DNA from: Ancylobacter sp. SL191
Lineage (GTDB): Bacteria > Pseudomonadota > Alphaproteobacteria > Rhizobiales > Xanthobacteraceae
NCBI RefSeq assembly: GCF_026625645.1
Contig: NZ_CP113056.1
Location: forward strand, 1,302,001 to 1,366,000
Direction: 5' to 3'
DNA: 64,000 nt
The first letter of the stretch is position 1, and every line of letters begins with the position of its first letter. Below are positions 51,907 to 60,577 of this stretch, in pieces. Under the pieces are notes generated by a model. It was not told where the DNA came from and made no database searches. It saw only the letters and a list, made by a program, of their open reading frames with translations. The translations under genes and the position numbers were made by a program.

Positions 51907-54599
51907 GGCTGGTCGTCAATGGCCACCCGGTCGAAGCCGCGCCGCGCCCCGGCCAGTGCCTGCGCACGCTGCTGCGCGAGCTTGGCTGGTTCGGGGTGAA
52001 GAAGGGCTGCGATGCCGGCGATTGTGGCGCCTGCACCGTCCATGTCGACGGCGCGCCGGTGCATAGCTGCCTCTACCCGGCCTTCCGGGCCGAGGATGCG
52101 GCGGTGACGACCATTGAGGGGCTGGCCGATCTTGACCCCGAGCCCGGCCTGCACCCGATGCAGCAGGCCTTTCTCGACGCGCAGGGCTTCCAGTGCGGCT
52201 TCTGCACGGCCGGCATGGTGATGACCGCCGCCGCGCTCGACCAGAGCCAAACGCATGACCTCGCCAGCGCGCTGAAGGGCAATCTGTGCCGCTGCACCGG
52301 CTACCGCGCTATCGCCGATGCGGTGGCGGGCGTCGCTCATTGTCATGCGGACGCGGCGGGTGGCGCGGTCGGGCGCAACGTGCCCGCCCCCGCCGGGCCG
52401 GCCATCGTGACCGGCGCGGCGCGCTACACCATGGATGTCGCGCCGGAGGGCGAACTCGCCGGGCTGCTGCACATGAAGATCCTGCGGGCGGAGGTGCCCC
52501 ATGCCCGCATCCGCGCGATTGACGCGGCGGCGGCGCGGGCGCTGCCGGGGGTGGTGGCGGTGCTCACTTATGAGGACGCGCCTGAGCGCCTGTTCTCCAC
52601 CGCCCGGCATCACCACGCCACGGATGATGTGGACGACACCCGCGTGCTCGATCCCGTCATCCGCCATATCGGCCAGCGCGTCGCCGCGGTGGTGGCGGAG
52701 AACGAGGCGGTGGCGGAAGCGGCCTGCGCTCTGATCCGCGTCGATTACGAGCCGCTGCCGGCGGTGTTCGACCCCGAAGCGGCGATGGAAGAGGGCGCGC
52801 CCGCGCTGCATGGCGAGAAGGGAGCGGAATCACGCATCGCCGATCCCGCCCGCAACATCGTCGCCCGGCTTCACAGCGAGACCGGCAATGTCGCGGCGGG
52901 CTTTGCGGCGGCCGATGTCATCCACGAGGCGAGCTATCAGAGCCAGCGCCTCCAGCATGCGCATCTGGAAACCCATGGCGCCATTGGCTGGCTGGATGGC
53001 GATGGGCGCCTCACCTTGCGCAGTTCGACCCAGACACCCTTCCTCACCCGCGACGCGCTCGCCGACCTCATGGGGCTACCGCGCGACAAGGTGCGGGTCT
53101 TCGCCGCCCGCGTCGGCGGCGGCTTCGGCGGCAAGCAGGAAATGCTGGTCGAGGATATCGTCGGGCTCGCCGTGCTGAAGACCGGCCGCCCGGTGAAGCT
53201 GGAATATACCCGCGCCGAGCAGTTCGCCGCCTCCACCAGCCGCCACCCGATGCGGGTCAAGGTGAAGCTCGGCGCGACGCGGGACGGGCGGCTGACCGCT
53301 ATCCAGCTCGACATGCTCCTGAACACCGGGGCTTACGGCAATCACGCGGTGGGCGTGCTGTTCCATGGCGCGGGCGAGTGCGTCGCGCTTTATCGCTGCC
53401 CGAACAAGCGCGTGGACGGGCGCAGCGTCTACACCAACAGCCTGCCGAGCGGCGCCTTTCGCGGCTATGGGCTGAGCCAGACCATCTTCGCGGTGGAATC
53501 GGCGCTGGACGAGCTGGCGCACAGGCTCGGCATCGACCCGTTCGCGCTGCGCCGGCTGAATGTCATCACCCCCGATGACCATGCCGGGCATGATGATGTG
53601 GAGATCGGCAGCTACGGGCTCGACCAGTGCCTTGATGCCGTCGAGGCGGGTTTGCGCGGGCCGCTTCCCGCGCTTGGCCCGGACTGGGCGGTGGGGCGCG
53701 GCATGGCGGCGGCGATGATCGACACCATTCCCCCACGCGGCCATGTCGGGCAGACCCGGCTGCGCCTCACCGCTGAGGGGCGGTACGAACTTGCCACCGG
53801 CACGGCGGAATTCGGCAATGGCACCACAACCGTCCACGCGCAGATCGCCGCCGGCGCGCTCAATGCCGCCATCGCTCAGATCAGCATCCGCCAGTCCGAC
53901 ACCGACCATGTGACGCATGACACCGGCGCCTATGGCTCGACCGGCACGGTGGTGGCGGGCGCCGCGACGCAGCGGGCGGCCGAGGCGCTCGCCCTGATGA
54001 TCCGGCAGGCGGCGGGCGCGCGGCTCGGCGTGCCGCCGGAGGCATGCCGGATCGCGGGTGATGACGTGATCGCGGGCGAGGCGCGCCTGCCGCTCGGCGA
54101 TCTCGCGCCGCTCGAGGCGGTGGGCGAGGCGAATGGCACGCCGCGCTCGGTCGCCTTCAATGTGCAGGGCTTCGAGGTCGCGGTGAACCGGCGCACGGGT
54201 GAGATCCGCATCCTGCGCTCGGTGCATGGCGCGGATGCCGGCACGGTCATCAATCCCCTGCAGTGCCGCGGGCAGGTGGAAGGCGGCGTCGCCCAGGCGA
54301 TCGGCGCGGCGCTCTATGAGGAGTTGCGCATGGACGGGCAGGGCGCGGTGAGCAACCCCAGCTTTCGCGGCTACCACATCCCCGCCTTCGCCGATGTGCC
54401 GGTGACGCAGGTGTTCTTCGCCGACACCCATGACCGCATCGGCCCGCTCGGCGCCAAATCGATGAGCGAGAGCCCGTTCAACCCGGTGGCGCCGGCGCTG
54501 GCCAACGCCATCTTCGATGCCACCGGCGTGCGGCTGCGGGCGACGCCCTTCACCGCCGACCGGCTCTATACGTTCCTGATCGAGAAGGAGCCGGCATGA
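51903..54599 (+). CDS. Molybdenum hydroxylase with fused 2Fe-2S and molybdopterin domains (xanthine dehydrogenase-like)
   Basis: An 898-aa fusion. The N-terminal 150 residues hold the plant-type 2Fe-2S domain (CDAGDCGACTVHVDGAPVHSC) and the second cluster (CGFCTAGM..CRCTGYRAI). Then a short linker and the molybdopterin part with GGGFGGKQEMLVEDIV, FRGYGLSQ and the active-site Glu in GAKSMSESPFNP. In most xanthine dehydrogenases the Fe-S domain is with FAD; here it is with Mo. Operon context (uricase, guanine deaminase) argues for xanthine/hypoxanthine oxidation to urate. It overlaps both neighbours by 4 bp. Confidence 0.9.
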   Translation: MRLVVNGHPVEAAPRPGQCLRTLLRELGWFGVKKGCDAGDCGACTVHVDGAPVHSCLYPAFRAEDAAVTTIEGLADLDPEPGLHPMQQAFLDAQGFQCGFCTAGMVMTAAALDQSQTHDLASALKGNLCRCTGYRAIADAVAGVAHCHADAAGGAVGRNVPAPAGPAIVTGAARYTMDVAPEGELAGLLHMKILRAEVPHARIRAIDAAAARALPGVVAVLTYEDAPERLFSTARHHHATDDVDDTRVLDPVIRHIGQRVAAVVAENEAVAEAACALIRVDYEPLPAVFDPEAAMEEGAPALHGEKGAESRIADPARNIVARLHSETGNVAAGFAAADVIHEASYQSQRLQHAHLETHGAIGWLDGDGRLTLRSSTQTPFLTRDALADLMGLPRDKVRVFAARVGGGFGGKQEMLVEDIVGLAVLKTGRPVKLEYTRAEQFAASTSRHPMRVKVKLGATRDGRLTAIQLDMLLNTGAYGNHAVGVLFHGAGECVALYRCPNKRVDGRSVYTNSLPSGAFRGYGLSQTIFAVESALDELAHRLGIDPFALRRLNVITPDDHAGHDDVEIGSYGLDQCLDAVEAGLRGPLPALGPDWAVGRGMAAAMIDTIPPRGHVGQTRLRLTAEGRYELATGTAEFGNGTTTVHAQIAAGALNAAIAQISIRQSDTDHVTHDTGAYGSTGTVVAGAATQRAAEALALMIRQAAGARLGVPPEACRIAGDDVIAGEARLPLGDLAPLEAVGEANGTPRSVAFNVQGFEVAVNRRTGEIRILRSVHGADAGTVINPLQCRGQVEGGVAQAIGAALYEELRMDGQGAVSNPSFRGYHIPAFADVPVTQVFFADTHDRIGPLGAKSMSESPFNPVAPALANAIFDATGVRLRATPFTADRLYTFLIEKEPA

Positions 54600-55942
54600 G
54601 CGCGCTCACCGCCTTGCGCGGGCCCGCCGCGACGCTGACCGACGATCCCTTCGACAAGCCCTCGCGCGGCTGCCTCGCTTTTCACGAGGACGCGCTGGTG
54701 GTGATCGAGGATGGCATCATCCGCGCCTTCGGCCCCTATGCCGAGCTGGCTCCAAGCCTGCCGGACGGGCTGGAGCCGGTGCATTACCCGCACCACCTCA
54801 TCGTGCCCGGCTTCATCGACGCGCATGTGCATTACCCGCAGCTTCAGGTGATCGGCGCCTATGGCACGCAACTCCTGGACTGGCTGACCACCTATACCTT
54901 CCCGGCCGAGCAGGGCTTCGCCGATGAAGGCCATGCCGCCCGCGTCGCCAAACTGTTCCTGCGCGAATTGCTGCGGGCGGGCACCACGACGGCGATGGTC
55001 TATTGCACCGTGCACCCGCAATCGGTGGATGCGTTCTTTGCCGAATCCGAGCGTTTCAACACCCGCATGATCGCCGGCAAGGTGCTGATGGACCGCCACG
55101 CCCCGGCGGCGCTGCTCGACACCGCCCAGCGCGGCTATGATGAGAGCCTCGCTTTGATCGAGCGCTGGCATGGGCGCGGGCGGCAGCTCTATTGCGTCAC
55201 CCCGCGCTTCGCCCCGACCTCGACCGACGCTCAGCTCGAGGCGGCCGGCGCCCTGCTCAAGACCCGCGACGACCTCTTTCTCCAGACCCATCTGTGCGAA
55301 AATACCGACGAGATCGCCTGGGTGCGCGAGCTTTTCCCGGCGCGGCAGAGCTATCTCGACGTCTACGCCCATGCCGGACTGGTGCGTCCGCGCTCTATGT
55401 TCGGCCACGCCATCCATATGCATGAGGGCGATTTCTGCACCTGCCACCAGAGCGGGGCAGCACTCGCCCATTGCCCGACCTCCAACCTCTTCCTCGGCAG
55501 CGGCTTGTTCCCGCTGTTTCAGGCGGTTGACCCGCGCCGGCCGGTGAAGGTGGGGCTGGGGACGGATGTCGGCGGCGGCACCAGCCTCTCGCAATTGCAG
55601 ACCCTAAACGAGGCCTACAAGGTTGCGGCCATGGCCGGGCACAAGCTCGACGCGGTGCAGGCCTTCTATCTGGCGACGCTCGGCGGGGCGCGGGCGCTGC
55701 ATCTGGATGACCGCATCGGTATTTTGGCACCGGGGCGCGAGGCGGATATCTGCGTGCTCGACCCGCATGCGACGCCGCTGATGGATTTCCGCGCCGGCTA
55801 TTGCGCCTCGGTCGAGGAATTGCTGTTCATGCTGATGACGCTGGGCGATGACCGGGCGGTGCGGGCGACCTATGTCGCGGGCGCCCCAGTCTATGACCGC
55901 GCGCGGGCGGGCGATCCGTTCCGCTCATTCGCCGAGGCGTGA
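54596..55942 (+). CDS. guaD: Guanine deaminase
   Basis: A 448-aa amidohydrolase converting guanine to xanthine. Zinc ligands are in FIDAHVHYPQ, in the GHAIHM region and in GLGTDVGGGTSLSQLQTL; the CVTPRFAPTSTDAQLEAAG segment is a GuaD hallmark. Its start overlaps the hydroxylase stop by 4 bp. It supplies xanthine to the preceding enzyme. Confidence 0.94.
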   Translation: MSALTALRGPAATLTDDPFDKPSRGCLAFHEDALVVIEDGIIRAFGPYAELAPSLPDGLEPVHYPHHLIVPGFIDAHVHYPQLQVIGAYGTQLLDWLTTYTFPAEQGFADEGHAARVAKLFLRELLRAGTTTAMVYCTVHPQSVDAFFAESERFNTRMIAGKVLMDRHAPAALLDTAQRGYDESLALIERWHGRGRQLYCVTPRFAPTSTDAQLEAAGALLKTRDDLFLQTHLCENTDEIAWVRELFPARQSYLDVYAHAGLVRPRSMFGHAIHMHEGDFCTCHQSGAALAHCPTSNLFLGSGLFPLFQAVDPRRPVKVGLGTDVGGGTSLSQLQTLNEAYKVAAMAGHKLDAVQAFYLATLGGARALHLDDRIGILAPGREADICVLDPHATPLMDFRAGYCASVEELLFMLMTLGDDRAVRATYVAGAPVYDRARAGDPFRSFAEA

Positions 55943-55951
55943 GGAGGCCAC

Positions 55952-56839
55952 GTGACCGAAACCCTTTCGCTGCAACAGCTTAACGCGCTCGACGAGGCCG
56001 GCTTCATCGCGGCGCTGGACGGGATTTTCGAGCACGCGCCCTGGGTGGCGGCGGGTGCCTTAACGCACCGCCCCTTCGCCACAGTGACGGCGCTGCACGA
56101 GGCGCTGATGCAGGCGGTGCTGGAGCGGCCGGAAGAGGAGCGCGTCGCCTTCGTCGCCGCCCACCCGGACCTTGCCGGCAAGGCGGCGCGGGCCGGTAGC
56201 ATCGCACCGGCCTCGGTTTCCGAACAGGCGGGGCTTGGGCTCGACCGGCTACCCGACGCGGAGTTCGAGCGGTTCGAGCGGCTGAACGCCGCCTATCGCG
56301 CGCGCTTCGGCTTTCCCTTCGTGATCTGCGTGCGGCGCCAGACGCGCGACGCCATTCTCGACGCCTTCGAGGCCCGGCTGGCCCATGAGCGGGCGCAGGA
56401 GCTGGCCACCGCACTCGCCGAGATCGGCCACATCACAAGGCTGCGGCTGGTGGAGCGGGTGACCGGCGCGGGCGTGCCGAAGACCACGGGGCGGCTCTCC
56501 ACCCATGTGCTCGACACCCATAAAGGCGCGCCGGCACAAGGGGTTGCCGTCACGCTCTATGAGGTTGGCGCCTCCGGGCGGGCGCTTCTGCGCGAGGCCT
56601 TCACCAATGCGGATGGGCGCACCGATGAGCCGCTGATCGGCGGCGTGCCGCTGCGCGTCGGCACCTATGAGATCGTGTTCGCCATCGGCGCCTATTTCGC
56701 CGCGCGCGGGCTCGACCTGCCGGAAAAGCCGTTCCTCAATGAGGTGCCGATCCGCTTCTCCATCAGCGAGCCGGAAGGGCACTACCATGTGCCGCTGGTC
56801 GCAACCCCCTGGAGTTACTCGACCTATCGCGGAAGTTGA
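55952..56839 (+). CDS. Bifunctional OHCU decarboxylase / 5-hydroxyisourate hydrolase (UraD-UraH fusion)
   Basis: A 295-aa fusion that completes urate conversion to S-allantoin. Residues 1-165 are UraD, with the catalytic His in AAHPDLAGKAARAG and FGFPFVICVR. Residues about 180-295 are the transthyretin-like UraH with STHVLDTHKGAPAQGV, EGHYHVPLVATPWSYSTY and the terminal YRGS. The start is GTG with GAGGAGG upstream. Domain order matches the known bacterial fusion. It ends the operon and is convergent with the LldD-type gene. Confidence 0.95.
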   Translation: MTETLSLQQLNALDEAGFIAALDGIFEHAPWVAAGALTHRPFATVTALHEALMQAVLERPEEERVAFVAAHPDLAGKAARAGSIAPASVSEQAGLGLDRLPDAEFERFERLNAAYRARFGFPFVICVRRQTRDAILDAFEARLAHERAQELATALAEIGHITRLRLVERVTGAGVPKTTGRLSTHVLDTHKGAPAQGVAVTLYEVGASGRALLREAFTNADGRTDEPLIGGVPLRVGTYEIVFAIGAYFAARGLDLPEKPFLNEVPIRFSISEPEGHYHVPLVATPWSYSTYRGS

Positions 56840-56849
56840 TTCTTAGAAC

Positions 56850-56892
56850 GCATTTCCTGGCACAAAACCGCTTCGCGCTTTTGCTGGAAAGG
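56850..56892. repeat. Dispersed palindromic element (second clear copy)
   Basis: GCATTTCCTGGCACAAAA and TTTTGCTGGAAAGGC flank CCGCTTCGCGC. It shares the CAAAACCGC..CTTTTGC core with 20843-20889. It lies exactly between two convergent genes and may end transcripts. Confidence 0.72.
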
Positions 56893-56893
56893 C

Positions 56894-58036
56894 TTAGCGG
56901 GGACGGAGTGCTGCCGGGCCGAGCTTTTTGAGTTGGTCGATGGAGGTCAGCCCCATCAGACCCAGAGTGAGGCTCACCTCTTCGGTGAGATGGGCGATGA
57001 TGCGGGCGACGCCCGCCTCGCCGGCGGCCGCGAGGCCATAGATATAGGCGCGGCCGAGCAGCACGCCGGAGGCGCCGAGCGCCAGCGCCTTGATGATGTC
57101 CGCGCCGCGCCTGATCCCACCGTCGAACAGTATTTCAATACCGCCATCGACCGCCTCGGCGATGCCGGGCAAAGCAGCGATGGTCGAGGTCGCGCCATCG
57201 AGCTGGCGGCCGCCATGGTTGGAGACGACGATCCCGTCCGCCCCCGCCGCGCGGGCGAGGCGGGCATCCTCCGGCGAGAGGATGCCCTTGAGCACGAGGC
57301 GCCCCTTCCAGCGGGCGCGCAGGCGCTCAACATCGGCCCAGGAGAGGCGCGTGTCGATCCGCCGGGAGAGGTTACTCGCCTGTTCCAACACGCCTTTTCC
57401 GAACTCCGGGCGGTGCGCGACGGCGCCCACTTCCGGCATTCCGGCGCTGAGCATGTCGAGGCACCAGGCGGGGCGGGTGAGCAGGCGCAGCCCGAGCGCG
57501 GGCGATATGCGGGTGAGCGCGCGAAAACCGTTGCGCACATCGCGCTCGCGCACCGAGGTAATGGCGGTGTCGACGGTGAGGAACAGCGTCTCCACGCCCG
57601 CCTCCTCCGCCTGCGCCAGCAATTCGTCGCCGATGGCGCGGTCGGAGAGCACATAGAGCTGGAAGGCCAGCGGGCCGGAGGTGGCGGCGCGCAGCTGGCC
57701 CAGCGAGGCGATGGAGAAGGTGGAAAGGCACAGCGGCACCCCCGCCGCATGGGCGGCGCGGGCCGCCGCGATCTCGCCCTTGCCGGCATAAAGCCCAAGG
57801 AAACCAACGGGTCCGAGCATGAAGGGCAGGGGGTGGGAGGCGCCGAGATAGTGCGTGGTGAGGTCGCGGGCTGAGACGTCATTGAGCACGCGCTGCACCA
57901 GCGTCCAGCGGGCGAAATCGGCCCGGTTGGCGGCCAACGTTTCCTCGCCGAAGGCACCGCCATCGACATAATCGAAGAAGATGCGCGGCAGGCGGGCTTT
58001 GGCGGCGGCGCGGGCATCCTCGACATTGACGATCAT
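56894..58036 (-). CDS. FMN-dependent alpha-hydroxy-acid oxidizing protein (LldD family)
   Basis: A 380-aa TIM-barrel flavoenzyme oxidising an L-2-hydroxy acid to the 2-oxo acid. The substrate Tyr region FFDYVDGGAFGEET, LKGILSPEDARLA (FMN Lys), and the catalytic His-Arg loop VSNHGGRQLDG are present, followed by the FMN-phosphate loop DGGIRRGADIIKALALGA. The start at 58036 has GGGAGA upstream. Substrate may be lactate, glycolate, mandelate or a sulfo-hydroxy acid; the neighbouring genes leave this open. Confidence 0.9.
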   Translation of the reverse strand: MIVNVEDARAAAKARLPRIFFDYVDGGAFGEETLAANRADFARWTLVQRVLNDVSARDLTTHYLGASHPLPFMLGPVGFLGLYAGKGEIAAARAAHAAGVPLCLSTFSIASLGQLRAATSGPLAFQLYVLSDRAIGDELLAQAEEAGVETLFLTVDTAITSVRERDVRNGFRALTRISPALGLRLLTRPAWCLDMLSAGMPEVGAVAHRPEFGKGVLEQASNLSRRIDTRLSWADVERLRARWKGRLVLKGILSPEDARLARAAGADGIVVSNHGGRQLDGATSTIAALPGIAEAVDGGIEILFDGGIRRGADIIKALALGASGVLLGRAYIYGLAAAGEAGVARIIAHLTEEVSLTLGLMGLTSIDQLKKLGPAALRPR

Positions 58037-58067
58037 GGGTGGCGTCTCCCGGCGGACGGTCGTCGTC

Positions 58068-59378
58068 CTATAGACCCGGCCGGCGGTCGGGGTCGATGGC
58101 CTCAAGGAAGCGGGTGACGGTATCATCGCCCTCCACCGGCGCGGAACCGACCATCACCGCCACGCAAAGCCCTATCAGCGAAGAGATTTCCGTGTGGGCC
58201 CGCACGCCGGCGCGCAGGTTCATCACGAGAGTGGGGCACAGGAACAGGCCGAGGCGGATCACCTGCCGCCAGTCCGGCGGTAGCATGTTGCTGTTTTTGA
58301 GATCGGCCAGCAGGGGGCGCCACACCTCGCGCGCCTTCACGGCCAGCAGCTCGGCGCGGATGGGCGAGAGCCGCCAGTCGGTCTCGACAATGAGGCGGCC
58401 GGGCTCCAGCGCCATCTCGGCGCTGAACCACTCGCTCGCCAGCGACGGCTCATAGAGCCAGAACGGATGGGCGAAGATGTTGTGAAAGCTGGTCTTTATC
58501 TCCGCCAGCAGGCTCGGCACGTGCTCGCCGGCAAAGGCCGGATCGAAATAGGAGAGGGTTGCCCGCTCGCCCTCCCGGCTGAACCAGACATTGGCGTTGT
58601 GCGCGTCGCCATGGGCGACCACGCCGCCGGCATCCGCAAGATGTTCCGGGCGCAGGCGTTCTTCGGCGGCGGTGAAGAGCTCGCCCAGCGTGCTGGCATA
58701 GGTAAGGCCGTTCACGGTGAAGCGGCGGGTGGAAAGATCGTCCCACTCAAGCACATGGCCGGGCAGCGGGAAGCTCTGGCCGACATAGAAGTCGCGGTAG
58801 CGCCCGCCGGGGAAGGCGTAGGGAGCGCGGTCGATCAGCCGCTCATGGAACAGGCGGTGGATCGGCTCGGCGCTCGCCTCAGCCGCTGAGATCGGGTGCA
58901 GCGTGTCGCGATAGGTGGCGCTAAGGCTTTGGGAAAGCTGGCGTTCTGCTTCCACCGCGATGGCGCGGGACACGGGGTCGTCGGCGAGGTCGAGGGTGCG
59001 CAGCACGTCGGAAAAGCGCGGCTCGTCGCGGCGGCGATAGATCAGGATCTGCTCGCCGGGCAGGGTCGACATCAGCACCGGCTGGTCCACCGGCAGGCCG
59101 GCGCGGGCGAGGATGTCGGCGCGGTAATATTCTCCGGCCATGCCTTCCTCGCCTTCCTCCTGATGGAACTTGAAGAAGAAGGCGCCGTCCTGCGTGTCGA
59201 AGAATCCGTTCAGCGAATTCAGGCTGTACTGATCGAGATTGACCGTCAGATTCAATGGCTTGATGGCGAAGAGGTCGGCCAGCAGGGCAGCCAGCGGTGC
59301 CTCCGCCGCCGCCGGATCGCGCAGCGCCAGAGCGCGGATATGGGCGGTGCGGCTCGGCGTCGGATTGTCGGGTGTCAT
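58068..59378 (-). CDS. APH-fold (aminoglycoside phosphotransferase-like) protein
   Basis: A 436-aa kinase-like protein. The catalytic loop VVAHGDAHNANVWFS (HGDxxxxN) and the metal Asp in LSYFDPAFAGEH are those of the APH/choline kinase superfamily; the N-terminal GAFFFKFHQEEGEEGMAGEY fits the ATP-binding Lys/Glu lobe. No subfamily is recognised. Its start overlaps the stop of the dehydrogenase at 59375 by 4 bp, so it is likely part of that operon and may phosphorylate a small hydroxylated compound or act on a related metabolite. Confidence 0.75.
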   Translation of the reverse strand: MTPDNPTPSRTAHIRALALRDPAAAEAPLAALLADLFAIKPLNLTVNLDQYSLNSLNGFFDTQDGAFFFKFHQEEGEEGMAGEYYRADILARAGLPVDQPVLMSTLPGEQILIYRRRDEPRFSDVLRTLDLADDPVSRAIAVEAERQLSQSLSATYRDTLHPISAAEASAEPIHRLFHERLIDRAPYAFPGGRYRDFYVGQSFPLPGHVLEWDDLSTRRFTVNGLTYASTLGELFTAAEERLRPEHLADAGGVVAHGDAHNANVWFSREGERATLSYFDPAFAGEHVPSLLAEIKTSFHNIFAHPFWLYEPSLASEWFSAEMALEPGRLIVETDWRLSPIRAELLAVKAREVWRPLLADLKNSNMLPPDWRQVIRLGLFLCPTLVMNLRAGVRAHTEISSLIGLCVAVMVGSAPVEGDDTVTRFLEAIDPDRRPGL

Positions 59379-60394
59379 GATACCCCTTGCGGGCGCAGGA
59401 TCGTCTTCAACCCGGTCGCCTCGCCGGCGAGAAGCCGGGCATAGGCGGCGGGCGCGGCGTCCAATTCCACCTGCTGATCCACGAGGCCAGTCAGTGCAGT
59501 GTGGTGGACGGTCAGTGCAGTGAGTGCAGTGGGGAGTTCATCGGTGAAGGCGTGGCAGCCGATCAGGCTCACCTCGCGCTCGACCAGCAGATTGGGGTCG
59601 ATGTCGAGCCGGCCGTGAAAAATGCCGACGAGGCCGATCCGCCCGCCGCCCTCGACACAGCCGATGAGATGGCCGAGCGCCGCCGTGCTCCCCGTGGCCT
59701 CGATGGCGGCCATGGGCAGGCCCCCCTTGAGCGCCGCGCGGATCGCTTCCGCCTCCAGCGGGACGATGGTCGCCCCGGTCACCTCAGCCACCCTTTGGGC
59801 GCGAGCGGCGTTGCGGTCGGCGACCAGCAGGGGCCCGTCATGCTGGCGGGCGATGAGCAGGGCGCAGAGCCCGCCAATGGTGCCGCAGCCGAGCACCAGC
59901 ACCGGCTCGCCGGGCTGGAGCGCGAGGCGCCGCAGCGTGTGCAGGGCCACCGCCAGCGGCTCGGCCATGGCGGCCACCGCCGGGTCGATGGCGGGGTCGA
60001 CCGGCAGCAGCAGGCGCGCGGGCAGGTTCACCTCTTCGGCGAAGCCGCCATCGCAGGCCTCGCCGACAAAGCCGAGTTTTTCGCAGAGGTGATGGCGCTG
60101 GCCGAGGCAGGCCGGGCACGTCCCGCACCAGAAGCGGGAATCGGCGACGACGCTCTGGCCGACGCTCAGTCCCTCAACGCCCTTACCCAGCTCCGCGACG
60201 ATGCCGGTAAGTTCATGGCCGGCGACGGAAGGGGCGCGGGTGATCCATTGCCCGGTGCGGAAATTATGCAGGTCCGAGCCGCAAATGCCGGCCGCCGTCA
60301 CGGTGAGCCGCACCCAGCCGGGCGCGGGCGTGCCCGGCGCGGGGATGTCCTCGACGCGCAGGTCGCCAGCGGCGTGCAGGCGGACGGCTTTCAT
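59375..60394 (-). CDS. Zinc-binding alcohol dehydrogenase (sorbitol/idonate dehydrogenase-like)
   Basis: A 339-aa medium-chain dehydrogenase. Catalytic zinc ligands are in GICGSDLHNF and VAGHELTGIV; the structural zinc loop is CGTCPACLGQRHHLC; the cofactor motif is VLVLGCGTIGGL. Near the C-terminus a TALTALTVHHTALTG stretch arises from short tandem TCAGTGCAGTG repeats at about 59490-59532. It is on the same strand as the HisD-like and SDR genes upstream. Likely substrate is a polyol or sulfonated diol. Confidence 0.88.
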   Translation of the reverse strand: MKAVRLHAAGDLRVEDIPAPGTPAPGWVRLTVTAAGICGSDLHNFRTGQWITRAPSVAGHELTGIVAELGKGVEGLSVGQSVVADSRFWCGTCPACLGQRHHLCEKLGFVGEACDGGFAEEVNLPARLLLPVDPAIDPAVAAMAEPLAVALHTLRRLALQPGEPVLVLGCGTIGGLCALLIARQHDGPLLVADRNAARAQRVAEVTGATIVPLEAEAIRAALKGGLPMAAIEATGSTAALGHLIGCVEGGGRIGLVGIFHGRLDIDPNLLVEREVSLIGCHAFTDELPTALTALTVHHTALTGLVDQQVELDAAPAAYARLLAGEATGLKTILRPQGVS

Positions 60395-60445
60395 AGCGAA
60401 CGGTCCCTGATTGTTCCCGATGCCGAGGATGCCAAAGACTCGTGC

Positions 60446-60550
60446 GCTGGATCCCGGATCGGCGTTCCGCCTTCGGCGTCACTGGTCCGGGACACGGGGG
60501 TTGTTTCCCGGACAAGCTGCGCGCCGCGCGGCGCCGATCCGGGATCCAGC
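60446..60550. repeat. Nested inverted repeat (19-bp perfect arms)
   Basis: GCTGGATCCCGGATCGGCG at 60446-60464 has its exact reverse complement at 60532-60550. Inside, TCCGGGA and TCCCGGA form a second stem. The element fills most of the gap between the HisD-family gene and the zinc dehydrogenase gene, so it would be transcribed within the operon. Confidence 0.88.
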
Positions 60551-60577
60551 GGAAAACCCTTCGGCCAAATCCTCAAC

